Assembly (NCBI RefSeq): GCF_000336675.1
Contig: NZ_AOMB01000017.1
Span: 1-52,578, forward strand
DNA: 52,578 nucleotides
Direction: 5' to 3'
DNA from: Halococcus hamelinensis 100A6
Lineage (GTDB): Archaea > Halobacteriota > Halobacteria > Halobacteriales > Halococcaceae
Part shown: positions 38,996-48,245 of the stretch, one piece after another
How positions within the stretch are numbered: position 1 is the stretch's first letter
Layout of the letters: the number at the start of each line of letters is the position of its first letter
Notes under the pieces: model-generated
Databases searched by the model: none
Seen by the model: only the letters and a program-made list of their open reading frames with translations
Told to the model about the DNA's origin: nothing
Position numbers and translations under genes: made by a program

Positions 38996-39027
38996 CTTTT
39001 ATAAGTCTTAAATACTATTTTTAAGAC
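38996..39027. promoter_or_regulatory. AT-rich divergent promoter with a palindrome over the tbp TATA region
   Basis: TTTATAAG (near 39000) sits about 30 bp before the tbp ATG. Immediately after it GTCTTAAA (39005-39012) and TTTAAGAC (39020-39027) form perfect 8-bp arms with a 7-nt spacer, ending 5 bp before the start codon. This can serve as an operator or a place for dimer binding. On the minus strand the same AT-rich block (CTTATAAAAG) could drive the Trm-G10 gene. Confidence 0.65.
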
Positions 39028-39032
39028 GACTC

Positions 39033-39602
39033 ATGTCCGCTCAGGACCCAAAGGAAACCATCAACATCGAGAACGTCGTGGCGTCGACGGGTATCGGGCA
39101 GGAACTCGACCTCCAGAGCGTCGCGATGGACCTCGAAGGTGCGGACTACGACCCCGAACAGTTCCCGGGGCTGGTCTACCGAACCCAGAACCCGAAGTCC
39201 GCGGCCCTGATATTCCGGTCGGGGAAGATCGTCTGCACCGGCGCGAAGAGCACCGCCGACGTCCACGAGAGCCTCGAGATCGTCTTCGACAAGCTCCGGG
39301 ACCTCGAGATCAAAGTCGAGGACGCTCCCGAGATCGTCGTCCAGAACATCGTCACGAGCGCCGACCTCCAGAAGACCCTGAACCTCAACGCGATCGCCAT
39401 CGGGCTGGGGCTCGAGAACATCGAGTACGAGCCCGAGCAGTTCCCGGGGCTCGTCTACCGGCTCGACGACCCCGAGGTCGTCGCGCTGCTGTTCGGTTCG
39501 GGGAAGCTCGTCATCACCGGCGGGAAGGAGCCCGCCGACGCCGAACACGCCGTCGACAAGATCACCGACCGGCTCGACGACCTCGGGCTGCTCGACGGCT
39601 GA
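39033..39602 (+). CDS. tbp: TATA-box-binding protein
   Basis: 189-residue archaeal TBP. Two imperfect repeats of about 90 residues are visible: INIENVVASTGIG...FPGLVYR...KIVCTGAKS and IVVQNIVTSADLQ...FPGLVYR...KLVITGGKE. Each holds the paired DNA-contacting residues of the saddle. The acidic surface is typical of halophile TBPs, which usually exist as several copies; this sequence cannot be assigned to a specific paralogue. The ATG follows an AT-rich promoter with its own palindrome at 39005-39027, so self-regulation is conceivable. Confidence 0.96.
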   Translation: MSAQDPKETINIENVVASTGIGQELDLQSVAMDLEGADYDPEQFPGLVYRTQNPKSAALIFRSGKIVCTGAKSTADVHESLEIVFDKLRDLEIKVEDAPEIVVQNIVTSADLQKTLNLNAIAIGLGLENIEYEPEQFPGLVYRLDDPEVVALLFGSGKLVITGGKEPADAEHAVDKITDRLDDLGLLDG

Positions 39603-39685
39603 GATACCCCCTTTTCATCCGAACGTGAGCGAGCTATGAACCGCGAGGGAAACCCGGGACGAACCCGCGAGGACGGACGCAGGCG

Positions 39686-40060
39686 ATGATCGAGAACGTC
39701 CTCGCACAGGTCACCCCGACCACCGGCAGGCCGCTCGCCTACCTCGGGACGTTCGTGCTCGCGGCGGCGGTCTACTCCCTCACCGCGCACATCGCCGCCC
39801 GGAACGTCCTCGGCGACGTGCCGGCTCGGCGAGCGCTCCTCGTTGGACCGGGCCCCGCCGCCGTCTCGGTCGCTCTCCAGCAGTACGGCGTCCTCGCGTT
39901 CGCCGTGGCGCTCGCGCTGGATTTCGTGTTGATCCGCTACGTCTACCGGCTTCGCTTGCGAACCGCGGGCCTCGTGACGGTCATCCACCTCGTGGTGAGC
40001 GTCCTCGTCCTGTTCGTGGCGCTGAGCGCCTACCGGCTCGCAAGTACCGCGCCCGGATAG
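39686..40060 (+). CDS. Small membrane protein (DUF7473-type), four helices
   Basis: 124 residues. Four hydrophobic segments (YLGTFVLAAAVYSLTAHIAA, ALLVGPGPAAVSVALQQYG, VLAFAVALALDFVLIRYVY, VTVIHLVVSVLVLFVALSA) with short loops. No catalytic motif is seen. I believe it belongs to the haloarchaeal DUF7473 family, from memory. It starts 84 bp after tbp and ends 2 bp before the hisG stop, so the two are convergent. Confidence 0.72.
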   Translation: MIENVLAQVTPTTGRPLAYLGTFVLAAAVYSLTAHIAARNVLGDVPARRALLVGPGPAAVSVALQQYGVLAFAVALALDFVLIRYVYRLRLRTAGLVTVIHLVVSVLVLFVALSAYRLASTAPG

Positions 40061-40061
40061 C

Positions 40062-40907
40062 TCAGTCGACGAGGCGTTCGATCTCGGTCACCAGAATGTC
40101 GCTCGCGCCGCGCGCCTTGACGTCGGTGATGACCTCGAAGACGTCGCGTTCGTCGACCACGGCGTGGACCGCGACCTGGTCGCCGCCCGCGATGTTCATC
40201 ACCGTCGGCCCGCCGAGCCCCGGGATCACGTCCCGGATCGCGTCGAGTTCGTCCTCGGGGGCGTTCATCATGAGGTAGCGTTTGCCCTCGGCCGAGCGCA
40301 CCGAGGAGAGCGCGGTCTCGATCTCGGCGAGCTTCGGGTCGTCGGCGACGTCGGGCCGGACGAACAGCCGGGCGGAGCTTTCGAGGACCTCGTCGACGAC
40401 CGCGAGCCCGTTGACCCGGAGGGTGGTTCCCGTGGAGGTGATGTCGATGATCGCGTCGGCCATCTCGACGTGCGGGGTGAGTTCGGTCGCACCGGAGACC
40501 TCGACGACCTCGGGGTCGATCCCCCGTTCGGCGAAGTACTCCCGGGCGATGTGGGGGAACTCGGTCGCGACGGTTCCGCCCGCGAGGTCATCGACCGACC
40601 CGATCGAGCCGTTCTCCGGGGCGGCGAGCACCAGTCGGCAGTTCCCGAACCCGAGGTCGAGGCGTTCGTCGAGGTCGACGCCGGCCTCGCGGACCTGGTC
40701 GAGCCCCGTGACGCCGGCGTCGGCCGCGCCGTCGGCGACGTACTCGGGGACGTCAGCCGCCCGGACGAACAGCACCGTGACTTCGGGGTCGACCGTCGAG
40801 GCGTAGAGCTGGCGGTCGGTGCCGTTCTCGAGGTGGAGACCCGCGCGTTCGAGCAGACCCACCGTCGGATCGTGGAGGCGGCCCTTGTTGGGCACGGCGA
40901 GGCGCAT
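40062..40907 (-). CDS. hisG: ATP phosphoribosyltransferase, long form
   Basis: First step of histidine synthesis, PRPP plus ATP to phosphoribosyl-ATP. 281 residues, starting [28 protein letters not shown] is the PRPP-binding motif. The C-terminal 75 residues ([26 protein letters not shown]) form the allosteric histidine-binding domain, so it is the long type that is feedback-inhibited and does not need HisZ. It is not near other his genes here, as is common in haloarchaea. Confidence 0.95.
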   Translation of the reverse strand: MRLAVPNKGRLHDPTVGLLERAGLHLENGTDRQLYASTVDPEVTVLFVRAADVPEYVADGAADAGVTGLDQVREAGVDLDERLDLGFGNCRLVLAAPENGSIGSVDDLAGGTVATEFPHIAREYFAERGIDPEVVEVSGATELTPHVEMADAIIDITSTGTTLRVNGLAVVDEVLESSARLFVRPDVADDPKLAEIETALSSVRSAEGKRYLMMNAPEDELDAIRDVIPGLGGPTVMNIAGGDQVAVHAVVDERDVFEVITDVKARGASDILVTEIERLVD

Positions 40908-41041
40908 ACCCGCTATCGAGTCCCCGCGGATGAACTGCCTTTCGTTACCCGCGCGACCGACCCGCCGGCTCGACCGTCCAACGAACCGCTACCGGGTTCG
41001 GCGGTCAACAGCGTCATGACTGCGTAGCGCCAGGATCCGGT

Positions 41042-42262
41042 ATGAACCGGGAGACCGACGTGCTCGTCGTCGGCGGCGGCGCGACCGGGGTCGGCGTCGC
41101 GCGCGACCTCGCGATGCGGGGCGTCGACGTCACGCTCTGCGAACGCGGCGGGCTGGGGTCGGGAACGACGGGGCGCTCGCACGGCGTGCTCCACAGCGGC
41201 GCGCGCTACGCCGAGTCCGACGCCGAGGGCGCACGCGAGTGCATCGCGGAGAACCGGGTCGTCAAGGGGATCGCCGGCGCGTGCGTCCGGGACTCGGGCG
41301 GCTACTTCGTCGCGCTCGACGGCGACGACCCCGACTATTTCGAGGCGAAGCTCGAGGGCTGTCGGGCGCAGGACATCCCCGCCGAGCCGATGTCGGGAGC
41401 GGCGGCGCGCGAGGCAGTACCGGCGCTCGCCGACGATGTCGAACGAGTCATCCGGGTGCCCGACGCCGTGGTCTACCCCTCGCGGCTCGTCGCGGCCACG
41501 GCCGAGAGCGCCCGTCGCCACGGCGCGCGGGTGCTCCCCGACGCGCCCGTGACGGACCTCCACACCGAGAACGGGCGGGTCGTCGGCGCGACGGTCGACC
41601 ACGACGGCGGGGAGACCGTTCGGACGAACCACGTCGTCAACGCGGCGGGCGCGTGGGCGGGCCGGATCGCGGAGAAGGCCGGCGTCGAGGTATCGATGCA
41701 GCCGACGAAGGGCGTGATGGTCGCGATCGAGGGTGTCGAGGTGGACCCGGTCCTGAACCGCTGCCGGTCGCCCGCCGACGGCGACCTCGTGGTCCCGCAC
41801 GACGACGAGGTCGTGCTGGGCACCACGAGCGTCGCGGTCGACGACCCCGACGAGTATTCGCGGGAGGACGAAGCGGTCGACCGGATGGTCGCCGAGTGCG
41901 CCGCGATGGTGCCCGCGCTCGCGAACCGCGAACCGGACAGAACCTACTGGGGCGTCAGGCCGCTCTACGCGCCCGACGAGGACGAACGCGGCGGCGCGCG
42001 CTCGATCTCGCGGGGCTTCTTCCTGCTCGACCACGCCGACGACGGGGTCGGGGGGTTTTCGAGCATCGTCGGCGGGAAGCTCACCACCCACCGCCGGATG
42101 GCCGAGGCGGTCGCCGACCACGTCTGCGACGCGCTCGGGGTCGACGGGACGTGTCGAACCGCCGACGAACCGCTCCCCGGCCACGACGACCCCGCGGAAC
42201 TCGACGACCTCGTCGGCGAGTACGTGACCGACTCGCCCGCCGACAGCGACCTCCGGGACTGA
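41042..42262 (+). CDS. FAD-dependent glycerol-3-phosphate dehydrogenase-like protein (short GlpA)
   Basis: 406 residues, DAO fold. The FAD-binding VVGGGATGVGVARDLAMRGVDVTLCERGG opens the protein and the family strings RSHGVLHSGARYAE, QPTKGVMVAIEG and SSIVGGKLTTHRRMAE are present. Standard haloarchaeal GlpA is longer and has a C-terminal cysteine-rich iron-sulfur region; that part is missing here. No glpB, glpC or glpK is adjacent. So this is either a short paralogue or a different glycerol-phosphate or amino acid oxidase. The ends look clean, without an obvious frameshift. Confidence 0.82.
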   Translation: MNRETDVLVVGGGATGVGVARDLAMRGVDVTLCERGGLGSGTTGRSHGVLHSGARYAESDAEGARECIAENRVVKGIAGACVRDSGGYFVALDGDDPDYFEAKLEGCRAQDIPAEPMSGAAAREAVPALADDVERVIRVPDAVVYPSRLVAATAESARRHGARVLPDAPVTDLHTENGRVVGATVDHDGGETVRTNHVVNAAGAWAGRIAEKAGVEVSMQPTKGVMVAIEGVEVDPVLNRCRSPADGDLVVPHDDEVVLGTTSVAVDDPDEYSREDEAVDRMVAECAAMVPALANREPDRTYWGVRPLYAPDEDERGGARSISRGFFLLDHADDGVGGFSSIVGGKLTTHRRMAEAVADHVCDALGVDGTCRTADEPLPGHDDPAELDDLVGEYVTDSPADSDLRD

Positions 42263-42431
42263 CGACGGGCGCGGGGTTTCGGGACCGAGGTCCGCTCGAA
42301 CCGGGAGTCGTCGGTCACGGCTGTCGACGGACCGCAGCGACCGACCGCCGCTCGCGGATGCGTTCGGTCGGCGCTACCGACCACGTTATCGTCTCGCGGT
42401 GCGTCCGTCCTGTCGAGGGGTACGTTACCAA

Positions 42432-42641
42432 TTGTCAGATTCAAAGCAACCGGATGGCCACGCGTTCCAGCCGACCGACGACGAGGAGGACGTCGAGACC
42501 GTTCGCCCGTCCGACGACCTCGGCGTCCCCGAGGACCGTCTCTCACGCCGCGCGTGGAAACGGGCGTGTGAGTCGTGCGAGACGCTCGTTCCGGTCGGGA
42601 ACTACTGTATCGAGTGTGGGGACCCGTTGACCGAGGAGTAG
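42432..42641 (+). CDS. Small zinc-ribbon-type protein (69 aa)
   Basis: 69 residues if started at the TTG at 42432. It begins MSDSKQPDGHAFQPTDDEEDV and ends in RRAWKRACESCETLVPVGNYCIECGDPLTEE, giving one CxxC...CxxC zinc site. The acidic middle is typical of halophile proteins. There is no ATG or GTG candidate close to the zinc site except the distal ones, so the TTG start is inference. The 169-bp gap upstream (42263-42431) holds nothing recognisable. Confidence 0.65.
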   Translation: MSDSKQPDGHAFQPTDDEEDVETVRPSDDLGVPEDRLSRRAWKRACESCETLVPVGNYCIECGDPLTEE

Positions 42642-42741
42642 CGCGGCGTCGACGAAGCCGTGGCCGGGTCGTAGCCCACACCGGGGTCGAGAAGCCGCCC
42701 GGCTTCGACGGATTGAGGGTTCGGGCCGCCCCAGTCCGGCC

Positions 42742-44031
42742 ATGACCACGCTCGAGATCGTCGGCGGTCGGGTGCTTCGTCCGGACATGACCGTCGAGCA
42801 CGGGGACGTGCTCGCGGACCGGGAGACGGGCGAGATACGTGCGGTCGGCGACGTTCCCGACGGCGACGAGTCGCTGGACGCGAGCGGCGGGCTCGTCATC
42901 CCCGGATTGGTCAACGCCCACACCCACGTCGCGATGACGCTGTTGCGGGGCTACGCCGACGACGAGCCCCTCGAAACCTGGCTTCAGGAGGACATCTGGC
43001 CGGTCGAGGCCACCCTCGAACCCGCGGACGTCCGGGCAGGGGTCGAACTCGGGCTGGTCGAGATGATCGAGACCGGCACGACCGGCTTCTGCGATATGTA
43101 CTTCGACGTCCCCGAGACCGTCGCCGCGGTCGAGGAAGCGGGCCTCCGCGCCCGCGTCGGCCACGGCATCGTCACCGTCGGGAAGGACGAGGACGAAGCC
43201 CGGGCGGATCTCGAGGAGGGGCTACGCGTGGCCCGCGAGTTCGACGGTGCGGCGGACGGGCGGGTCTCGACGGCGTTCATGCCCCACAGCCTCACCACCG
43301 TCGACGCCGCCGAACTCGACGCGTTCGTGCCGGAAGCACGCGAGGCGGACGTTCCGGTCCACCTCCACGCCAACGAGACGACCGGCGAGGTCGAGCCCAT
43401 CGTCGACGACCACGAAAAGCGCCCCCTGGAGTATGCCGTCGACCACGGCCTGCTCGAACCCGAGGACTTCGTCGCCCACGGCGTCCACCTCGACGAGCGC
43501 GAGGTCGACCTGCTCGCCGAGCGGGGTGCCGGCGTGGTCCACTGTCCGGCCTCGAACATGAAGCTCGCGAGCGGGATCGCCCCGGTGCAGACGCTCCTCG
43601 ATGCGGGCGTCACGGTCGGCCTGGGAACCGACGGGGCGGCCTCGAACAACGACCTCGACATGTTCGACGAGCTCCGCGACGCCGCGATGGTCGGCAAACT
43701 CGGGGCCGGCGACGCGAGCGCGGTCGACGCCCCGAGCGCGGTCGGGATGGCGACGGCGGGGAGCGCCGCGGTCGCGGGCTTCGATGCCGGCCGGATCGAG
43801 CCGGGCGCGAACGCCGACCTCGCCGTCCTCGACCTCGACGCGACCCACCTCACGCCCCACCACGACCTCGTGAGCCACCTCGCCTACGCCGCCTCGGGGA
43901 CTGACGTCCGGCACACGGTCTGCGATGGCGAGGTCCTGATGCGCGACCGGGAGGTCCTGACGCTCGACGTCGACGAAGTCCGTGAAACGGCCGAGCGCCA
44001 CGCCGCGGCCGTGGTCGAGCGCGCCGAGTAA
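42742..44031 (+). CDS. 5'-deoxyadenosine/MTA/S-adenosylhomocysteine deaminase
   Basis: 429-residue metal-dependent amidohydrolase of the MtaD/DadD family. Zinc ligands appear as NAHTH, HLHANET, HGVHL and TDGAASNN. These enzymes deaminate SAH to S-inosylhomocysteine and act on MTA or 5'-deoxyadenosine. In Methanocaldococcus the product goes to a SIH hydrolase. An AhcY homologue lies 2.9 kb downstream. The ATG at 42742 (MTTLEIVGGRVLRPD) gives a standard start. The specificity within the family cannot be told from the sequence. Confidence 0.9.
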   Translation: MTTLEIVGGRVLRPDMTVEHGDVLADRETGEIRAVGDVPDGDESLDASGGLVIPGLVNAHTHVAMTLLRGYADDEPLETWLQEDIWPVEATLEPADVRAGVELGLVEMIETGTTGFCDMYFDVPETVAAVEEAGLRARVGHGIVTVGKDEDEARADLEEGLRVAREFDGAADGRVSTAFMPHSLTTVDAAELDAFVPEAREADVPVHLHANETTGEVEPIVDDHEKRPLEYAVDHGLLEPEDFVAHGVHLDEREVDLLAERGAGVVHCPASNMKLASGIAPVQTLLDAGVTVGLGTDGAASNNDLDMFDELRDAAMVGKLGAGDASAVDAPSAVGMATAGSAAVAGFDAGRIEPGANADLAVLDLDATHLTPHHDLVSHLAYAASGTDVRHTVCDGEVLMRDREVLTLDVDEVRETAERHAAAVVERAE

Positions 44032-44035
44032 CGGG

Positions 44036-45679
44036 TTATTCGCGGCCGCCGAGGCGTCGCGCGCCGACCGCCGCCAGACCCGCGAGCGCCGCGACGACGC
44101 CGAAACCCGGTCCGTTCGAGCTGGTGGTCTCGTTGCCGCTTCCGCCCGTCGCGCCGGTCCCGGCGGAGCCCGCACCGCTCGTGGCCTCGGATTCGCCGGC
44201 CGCCGCACCCCCCGCCGTTCCGTTCGCCCTGGCCGCCATTCCCGTCGATGTGCCCGTCGTCCCGGCGTCCGTCCGGTTCCCGGACCCGCCGCTCGCGTCC
44301 GAGGCGGGGACGAGCCGGTGGACGCCACCGCCGTCGTCGCCCCGGGTGAGAGCGTAGAGCTCGTCGTCGTTGTCCCGGCCGATCGCGATGAGCGCACCGT
44401 TCAGTTCGCCGTCGTCGGTCGTGGCGACGTCGAGTTTCGTGAACGACCAGAGGTCGTCGCCGTCACTGGGTGTGGCGGCGAACAGCGCGCCGACGGCGGA
44501 GCCGCCGAAGAGGTAGTCGCCGAAGACGTACTGGCCGGAGAGCGCGTCGACCGATCCGTCGTAGACGTAGCCGCCGATGACCGACACCCCGACCGGCTGG
44601 CCGTCCCTGACGTGCGGATACTCGATGACGGGGTCGATGAGCGGCTCGCCGCCCCGGACCGACTCCGGGGTCGAACTCGGGCAGCTGTCGCCGCTCGTGC
44701 CGTAACAGTGGGTCCCCTCCCGGACGTTCCAGCCGTAGTTCCCGCCGTTCTCGACGATGTCGACCTCCTCGTACTCCGACTGGCCGACGTCGGCGACGTA
44801 GAGCTCGCCGTTGGAAAAGCCCATTCGCCAGGGGTTGCGAAAGCCCCACGCGAAGTGTTCGTCGAGGCCCTCTTCTCCCACGAGGGGGTTGTCCTCGGGG
44901 ATGCCGTAGGGTTTCCCGTCCGATTCACCGTCGACGTCGATCCGGAGGACGCTCCCGAGGAGGTTCTCGGTGACGTCCTGACCGTTGCCGCCCTCGTTCG
45001 CGTCGTACCAGTCCTCGGCGTGACCGGTGCCGGCGTCGCCGCCCTTGCCGCCGTCGCCGAGCGAGGCGTAGAGGTAGCCGTCGGGCCCGAACGCCACCGC
45101 ACCGCCGTTGTGGTTGCTCTGGGGTTCGGGCTCCGAGATGAGCTGGCGTTCGGAGTCTGGGTCCCCGCTCGACCCGTCGTCGGTCGCCGTGAACTCCGAG
45201 AGCACCGCGTTGTGCGAGTAGGGGTCGGGCGTCTCCTCGGTCGGGGGTTCGCTGTAGCGGAGGTAGAACCGGCCGTTGTCCGCGAACTCGGGGTGGAAGG
45301 CGAGCCCTAGCGCACCCTGTTCGCCCTCCACGGGGGTCATTCGGTCGGCGATGTCGATGAACGGTTCGTCCCGGCTGCCGTCGTCGTCGACCACGTAGAC
45401 CTGGCCCGCACGTTCGAGCACGAACCACCGGTCGTCGCCCGCCGGCGCGGCGAAGTCGATCGGTTCTTCGAGCCCGTCGGCGACGGTTTCGAGCCCGATC
45501 GACGGACCGCCCGGCACCACCGCCGCCTGCTGTCGAGCCGGCGTCGCACGACCCGTGCCGACCCCACCGAGACCGCCGGTCACCCCGGCGAGCGTGCCGG
45601 CTGCGACGGTTCCGAGCAGACGGCGGCGGGTTGGAGTCGGTTCGAAGGAGGAAATCTCGGGGCGGCTATCTGCGTTCAT
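44036..45679 (-). CDS. PQQ-type (soluble glucose/sorbosone) sugar dehydrogenase, Tat-exported, PGF-CTERM
   Basis: 547 residues. Tat signal TRRRLLGTVAAGTLAG at the N-terminus, then a six-bladed beta-propeller with the GSDH family's HPEFADNGRFYLRYSE, SNHNGGAVAFGPDGYLYASLGDGG, FRNPWRMGFSNGELYVADVGQ and NYGWNVREGTHCYG motifs. The usual cofactor is PQQ. An Ala/Gly/Thr-rich linker leads to GPGFGVVAALAGLAAVGARRL, a PGF-CTERM archaeosortase tripartite signal, so it would be anchored outside the cell. It oxidises an aldose at the cell surface; the sugar is unknown. It is convergent with the deaminase, 5 bp apart. Confidence 0.9.
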   Translation of the reverse strand: MNADSRPEISSFEPTPTRRRLLGTVAAGTLAGVTGGLGGVGTGRATPARQQAAVVPGGPSIGLETVADGLEEPIDFAAPAGDDRWFVLERAGQVYVVDDDGSRDEPFIDIADRMTPVEGEQGALGLAFHPEFADNGRFYLRYSEPPTEETPDPYSHNAVLSEFTATDDGSSGDPDSERQLISEPEPQSNHNGGAVAFGPDGYLYASLGDGGKGGDAGTGHAEDWYDANEGGNGQDVTENLLGSVLRIDVDGESDGKPYGIPEDNPLVGEEGLDEHFAWGFRNPWRMGFSNGELYVADVGQSEYEEVDIVENGGNYGWNVREGTHCYGTSGDSCPSSTPESVRGGEPLIDPVIEYPHVRDGQPVGVSVIGGYVYDGSVDALSGQYVFGDYLFGGSAVGALFAATPSDGDDLWSFTKLDVATTDDGELNGALIAIGRDNDDELYALTRGDDGGGVHRLVPASDASGGSGNRTDAGTTGTSTGMAARANGTAGGAAAGESEATSGAGSAGTGATGGSGNETTSSNGPGFGVVAALAGLAAVGARRLGGRE

Positions 45680-45761
45680 CGGGTGAGTGTCACGTTCGAG
45701 TCGCCGTCCGGGTAAAGTTCTACCGGCCCCACGTGCTGCGATTCGGCCTCTGTCCGACGGC

Positions 45762-46820
45762 TCAGTCCCCCGAGAGCCGGTCGCCGACCGACTCGCCCGG
45801 TTCGACGGTGTTCCAGGGCTCGCCGTCGACGGAGACCCGAAGCGTCGCGTTGCCGTCGTTGCTCAGGGAGGTGACCTCGCCCGTCGTCCGATAGCTGTCG
45901 ACGCCACCGTCACCGACGAACCCGTAGATCTCGTTGGTTCCGATAGGTGACCATCGGTCCGGACGGTCCGCCTCGGCGGGAACGTCGGCCTCGTTGCCGA
46001 GCGTGAGTCCCTCGGTCGCCGAGAGGAAGTACATCGACTCGCCGCTCCCGACCGCCTCGACCCGGACGACGTTCTCCGAGTCGCTCGGCGGCGGCAGCGT
46101 GGTCGGCGCGATCGTGGTGTTCCCCTCTAGCCCCTCGCCGGGTTCGAGCGTGTCGGTCCGTTCGCCGTCCTCGTAGACCGCCAGCGTCGCGTTGCCGTCG
46201 TTGACCATCGTGCCCGGCGAGACACCGGTGATGTAGCTGTCGACGCCCCCGTCACCGACGTAGCCCTGAATATAGGTCTCGGTCAGATGGATCGTCCGGT
46301 CCGGGTGGTCGGCACCCTCGCGGTCCGCCTCGGGCCCGAGTTCGATGCTCCCCGGGACGTAGATCCGGTAGTAGGACTCGCCGCTCCCGACCGCCCGCAC
46401 GACCAGATATCGCTGGTCGTCGTCCAGCCCGTCGGGCCGTTCGACGACCGACCCGGATTCGGTTCCCGTCGGCGTGTCGGTCGGCGTCGCGGTGCTCGTG
46501 GCGGCCGGTGTTGCAGTCGGAGTACTGGTCGGTGTCGGAGCGGGAGTCGTCGCTGTCGGCGTCGCGGTTGATGCTGTGGTCGCGGTCGCCGTCGACGTCG
46601 CGGCGCGAGTCGTCGGGGTGGCCGCTACGGTCGTCGTGGTCTCGGCGGGCGTCTCGGTCGCGTCGTCGCCTCCCGTGGGGGCCCCGCCAGCCGCCGTCCC
46701 TTCGATCGGCGTCGACGTCGGTGCGGCGGTCTCCTCCCCACCGAGACCGGCGAGTCCGGCACAGCCCGAGAGCAGAACGGCCACGGCGATCACGATCGCG
46801 AGGGTGGATTTCGACGTCAT
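45762..46820 (-). CDS. Surface lipoprotein with two tandem domains
   Basis: 352 residues. A lipobox LLSGCAGL follows the N-terminal hydrophobic stretch. A Thr/Pro/Ala-rich linker of about 80 residues leads to two similar domains of about 90 residues. Both include VGSGESxY, an YGFVGDGGVDSY/YIQGYVGDGGVDSY block and NDGNATLxVxxDG. Many NxT sequons suggest glycosylation. The open frame upstream to 48236 is the antisense of ahcY and not part of the gene; the ATG at 46820 starts the signal peptide. Function unknown, perhaps ligand binding. Confidence 0.83.
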   Translation of the reverse strand: MTSKSTLAIVIAVAVLLSGCAGLAGLGGEETAAPTSTPIEGTAAGGAPTGGDDATETPAETTTTVAATPTTRAATSTATATTASTATPTATTPAPTPTSTPTATPAATSTATPTDTPTGTESGSVVERPDGLDDDQRYLVVRAVGSGESYYRIYVPGSIELGPEADREGADHPDRTIHLTETYIQGYVGDGGVDSYITGVSPGTMVNDGNATLAVYEDGERTDTLEPGEGLEGNTTIAPTTLPPPSDSENVVRVEAVGSGESMYFLSATEGLTLGNEADVPAEADRPDRWSPIGTNEIYGFVGDGGVDSYRTTGEVTSLSNDGNATLRVSVDGEPWNTVEPGESVGDRLSGD

Positions 46821-46970
46821 CTCGTCGTTGGCGTTCGGAAGCGCTCCGGTGGCATATAAACCCCACCGTTGTCGCGGCGGTGGGCGCGTTCGACATCCCT
46901 CGGGCGACGTGTCGCGGTCGATCCACCGGGCTTCGGTAGGGTTTTGAGCCCACTGGCTCTCGATACGACC

Positions 46971-48245
46971 ATGACCGCATCTCCGATCACCGACCGGCTC
47001 GACGACCCGGCGGCGAGCCGGGAGTCGGGCCGCCAGAAGATCGACTGGGCCCGCGAACACATGCCGATCCTCGACGCGCTCCGCGAGGAGTTCGAGGCCG
47101 AGCAACCCCTCGCGGGCGAACGCCTCGGGATGGCGATGCACGTCGAGGCCACCACTGCCGTCCTCACCGAGACCCTCGCGGCGGGCGGGGCGGAGATCGC
47201 CATCACGGGCTGCAACCCGCTCTCGACCCACGACGACGTCAGCGCGGCGCTCGACGCCAACGATTCGATCACCTCCTACGCCGAGCGCGGGGTCGACGAC
47301 GACGAGTACTACGACGCGATCGAGGCCGTCATCGACCACGAACCCACCATCACCGTGGACGACGGCATGGACATGGTCGCCGCGATCCACGAGGACCACC
47401 CCGACCTCATCGACTCGATCAAGGGCGGCTGCGAGGAGACGACGACCGGGGTCCACCGCCTCCGCGCGATGGACGACGACGGCGCGCTCGACTACCCGGT
47501 GTTCGCGGTGAACGACACCCCGATGAAACACCTCTTCGACAACGTGCACGGGACCGGCGAGTCCTCGCTCGCCGCCATCGCGATGACCACCAACCTCTCG
47601 TGGGCGGGCAAGACCGTGGTCGTCGCTGGTTACGGCTTCTGCGGGCGCGGCGTGGCGAAGAAGGCCGCCGGGCAGAACGCGAAGGTCGTCGTCACGGAGG
47701 TCGACCCCCGGCGCGCGCTCGAAGCCCACATGGAGGGCTATGAGGTCCTGCCGATGGACGAGGCCGCCGCCGTCGGCGACGTCTTCATCACGACGACCGG
47801 GAACCGCGACGTGATCACCCGCGACCACTTCGAGTCGATGCAAGACGGCGTCCTGCTCGCCAACGCGGGCCACTTCGACATCGAGATCGACCTCGACGCG
47901 CTCTCCGAGCTCGCCGAGAGTGATCGTGAGGTTCGCCCCGGCGTTCGTGAGTACGCGCTCAGTGATGGAAGACGGCTCAACGTGCTCGCGGAGGGTCGGC
48001 TGGTGAACCTCGCCGCGCCGGTGGCGCTCGGCCACCCGGTCGAGGTGATGGACCAGTCCTTCGGGGTCCAGGCCGTCTCGGTTCGCGAACTCACCGAAGC
48101 GAGCTACGAGCCGGGCGTCCACGACGTGCCCGACGAGCTGGACAGGGAGGTCGCCGAGATCAAACTCGACGCCGAGGGGATCGACCTCGACGAACTCACC
48201 GGGGCACAGACCGAGTACATGGGGAGCTGGGACCACGGGACGTGA
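46971..48245 (+). CDS. ahcY: Adenosylhomocysteinase (or S-inosylhomocysteine hydrolase)
   Basis: 424 residues, NAD-dependent SAH/SIH hydrolase: splits the methylation by-product to homocysteine and a nucleoside. [34 protein letters not shown] (active-site Lys and Asp region) and the Rossmann [12 protein letters not shown] are present, followed by [10 protein letters not shown]. Archaeal members may prefer S-inosylhomocysteine produced by the deaminase upstream, which lies 2.9 kb away. The ATG at 46971 is followed by the standard start. It overlaps hjc by 4 bp. Confidence 0.94.
   Translation: MTASPITDRLDDPAASRESGRQKIDWAREHMPILDALREEFEAEQPLAGERLGMAMHVEATTAVLTETLAAGGAEIAITGCNPLSTHDDVSAALDANDSITSYAERGVDDDEYYDAIEAVIDHEPTITVDDGMDMVAAIHEDHPDLIDSIKGGCEETTTGVHRLRAMDDDGALDYPVFAVNDTPMKHLFDNVHGTGESSLAAIAMTTNLSWAGKTVVVAGYGFCGRGVAKKAAGQNAKVVVTEVDPRRALEAHMEGYEVLPMDEAAAVGDVFITTTGNRDVITRDHFESMQDGVLLANAGHFDIEIDLDALSELAESDREVRPGVREYALSDGRRLNVLAEGRLVNLAAPVALGHPVEVMDQSFGVQAVSVRELTEASYEPGVHDVPDELDREVAEIKLDAEGIDLDELTGAQTEYMGSWDHGT

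Noticed and set aside
46821-48236. Upstream extension of the lipoprotein ORF to 824 residues
   Set aside because: The extension is antisense to ahcY; the signal peptide starts at 46820.
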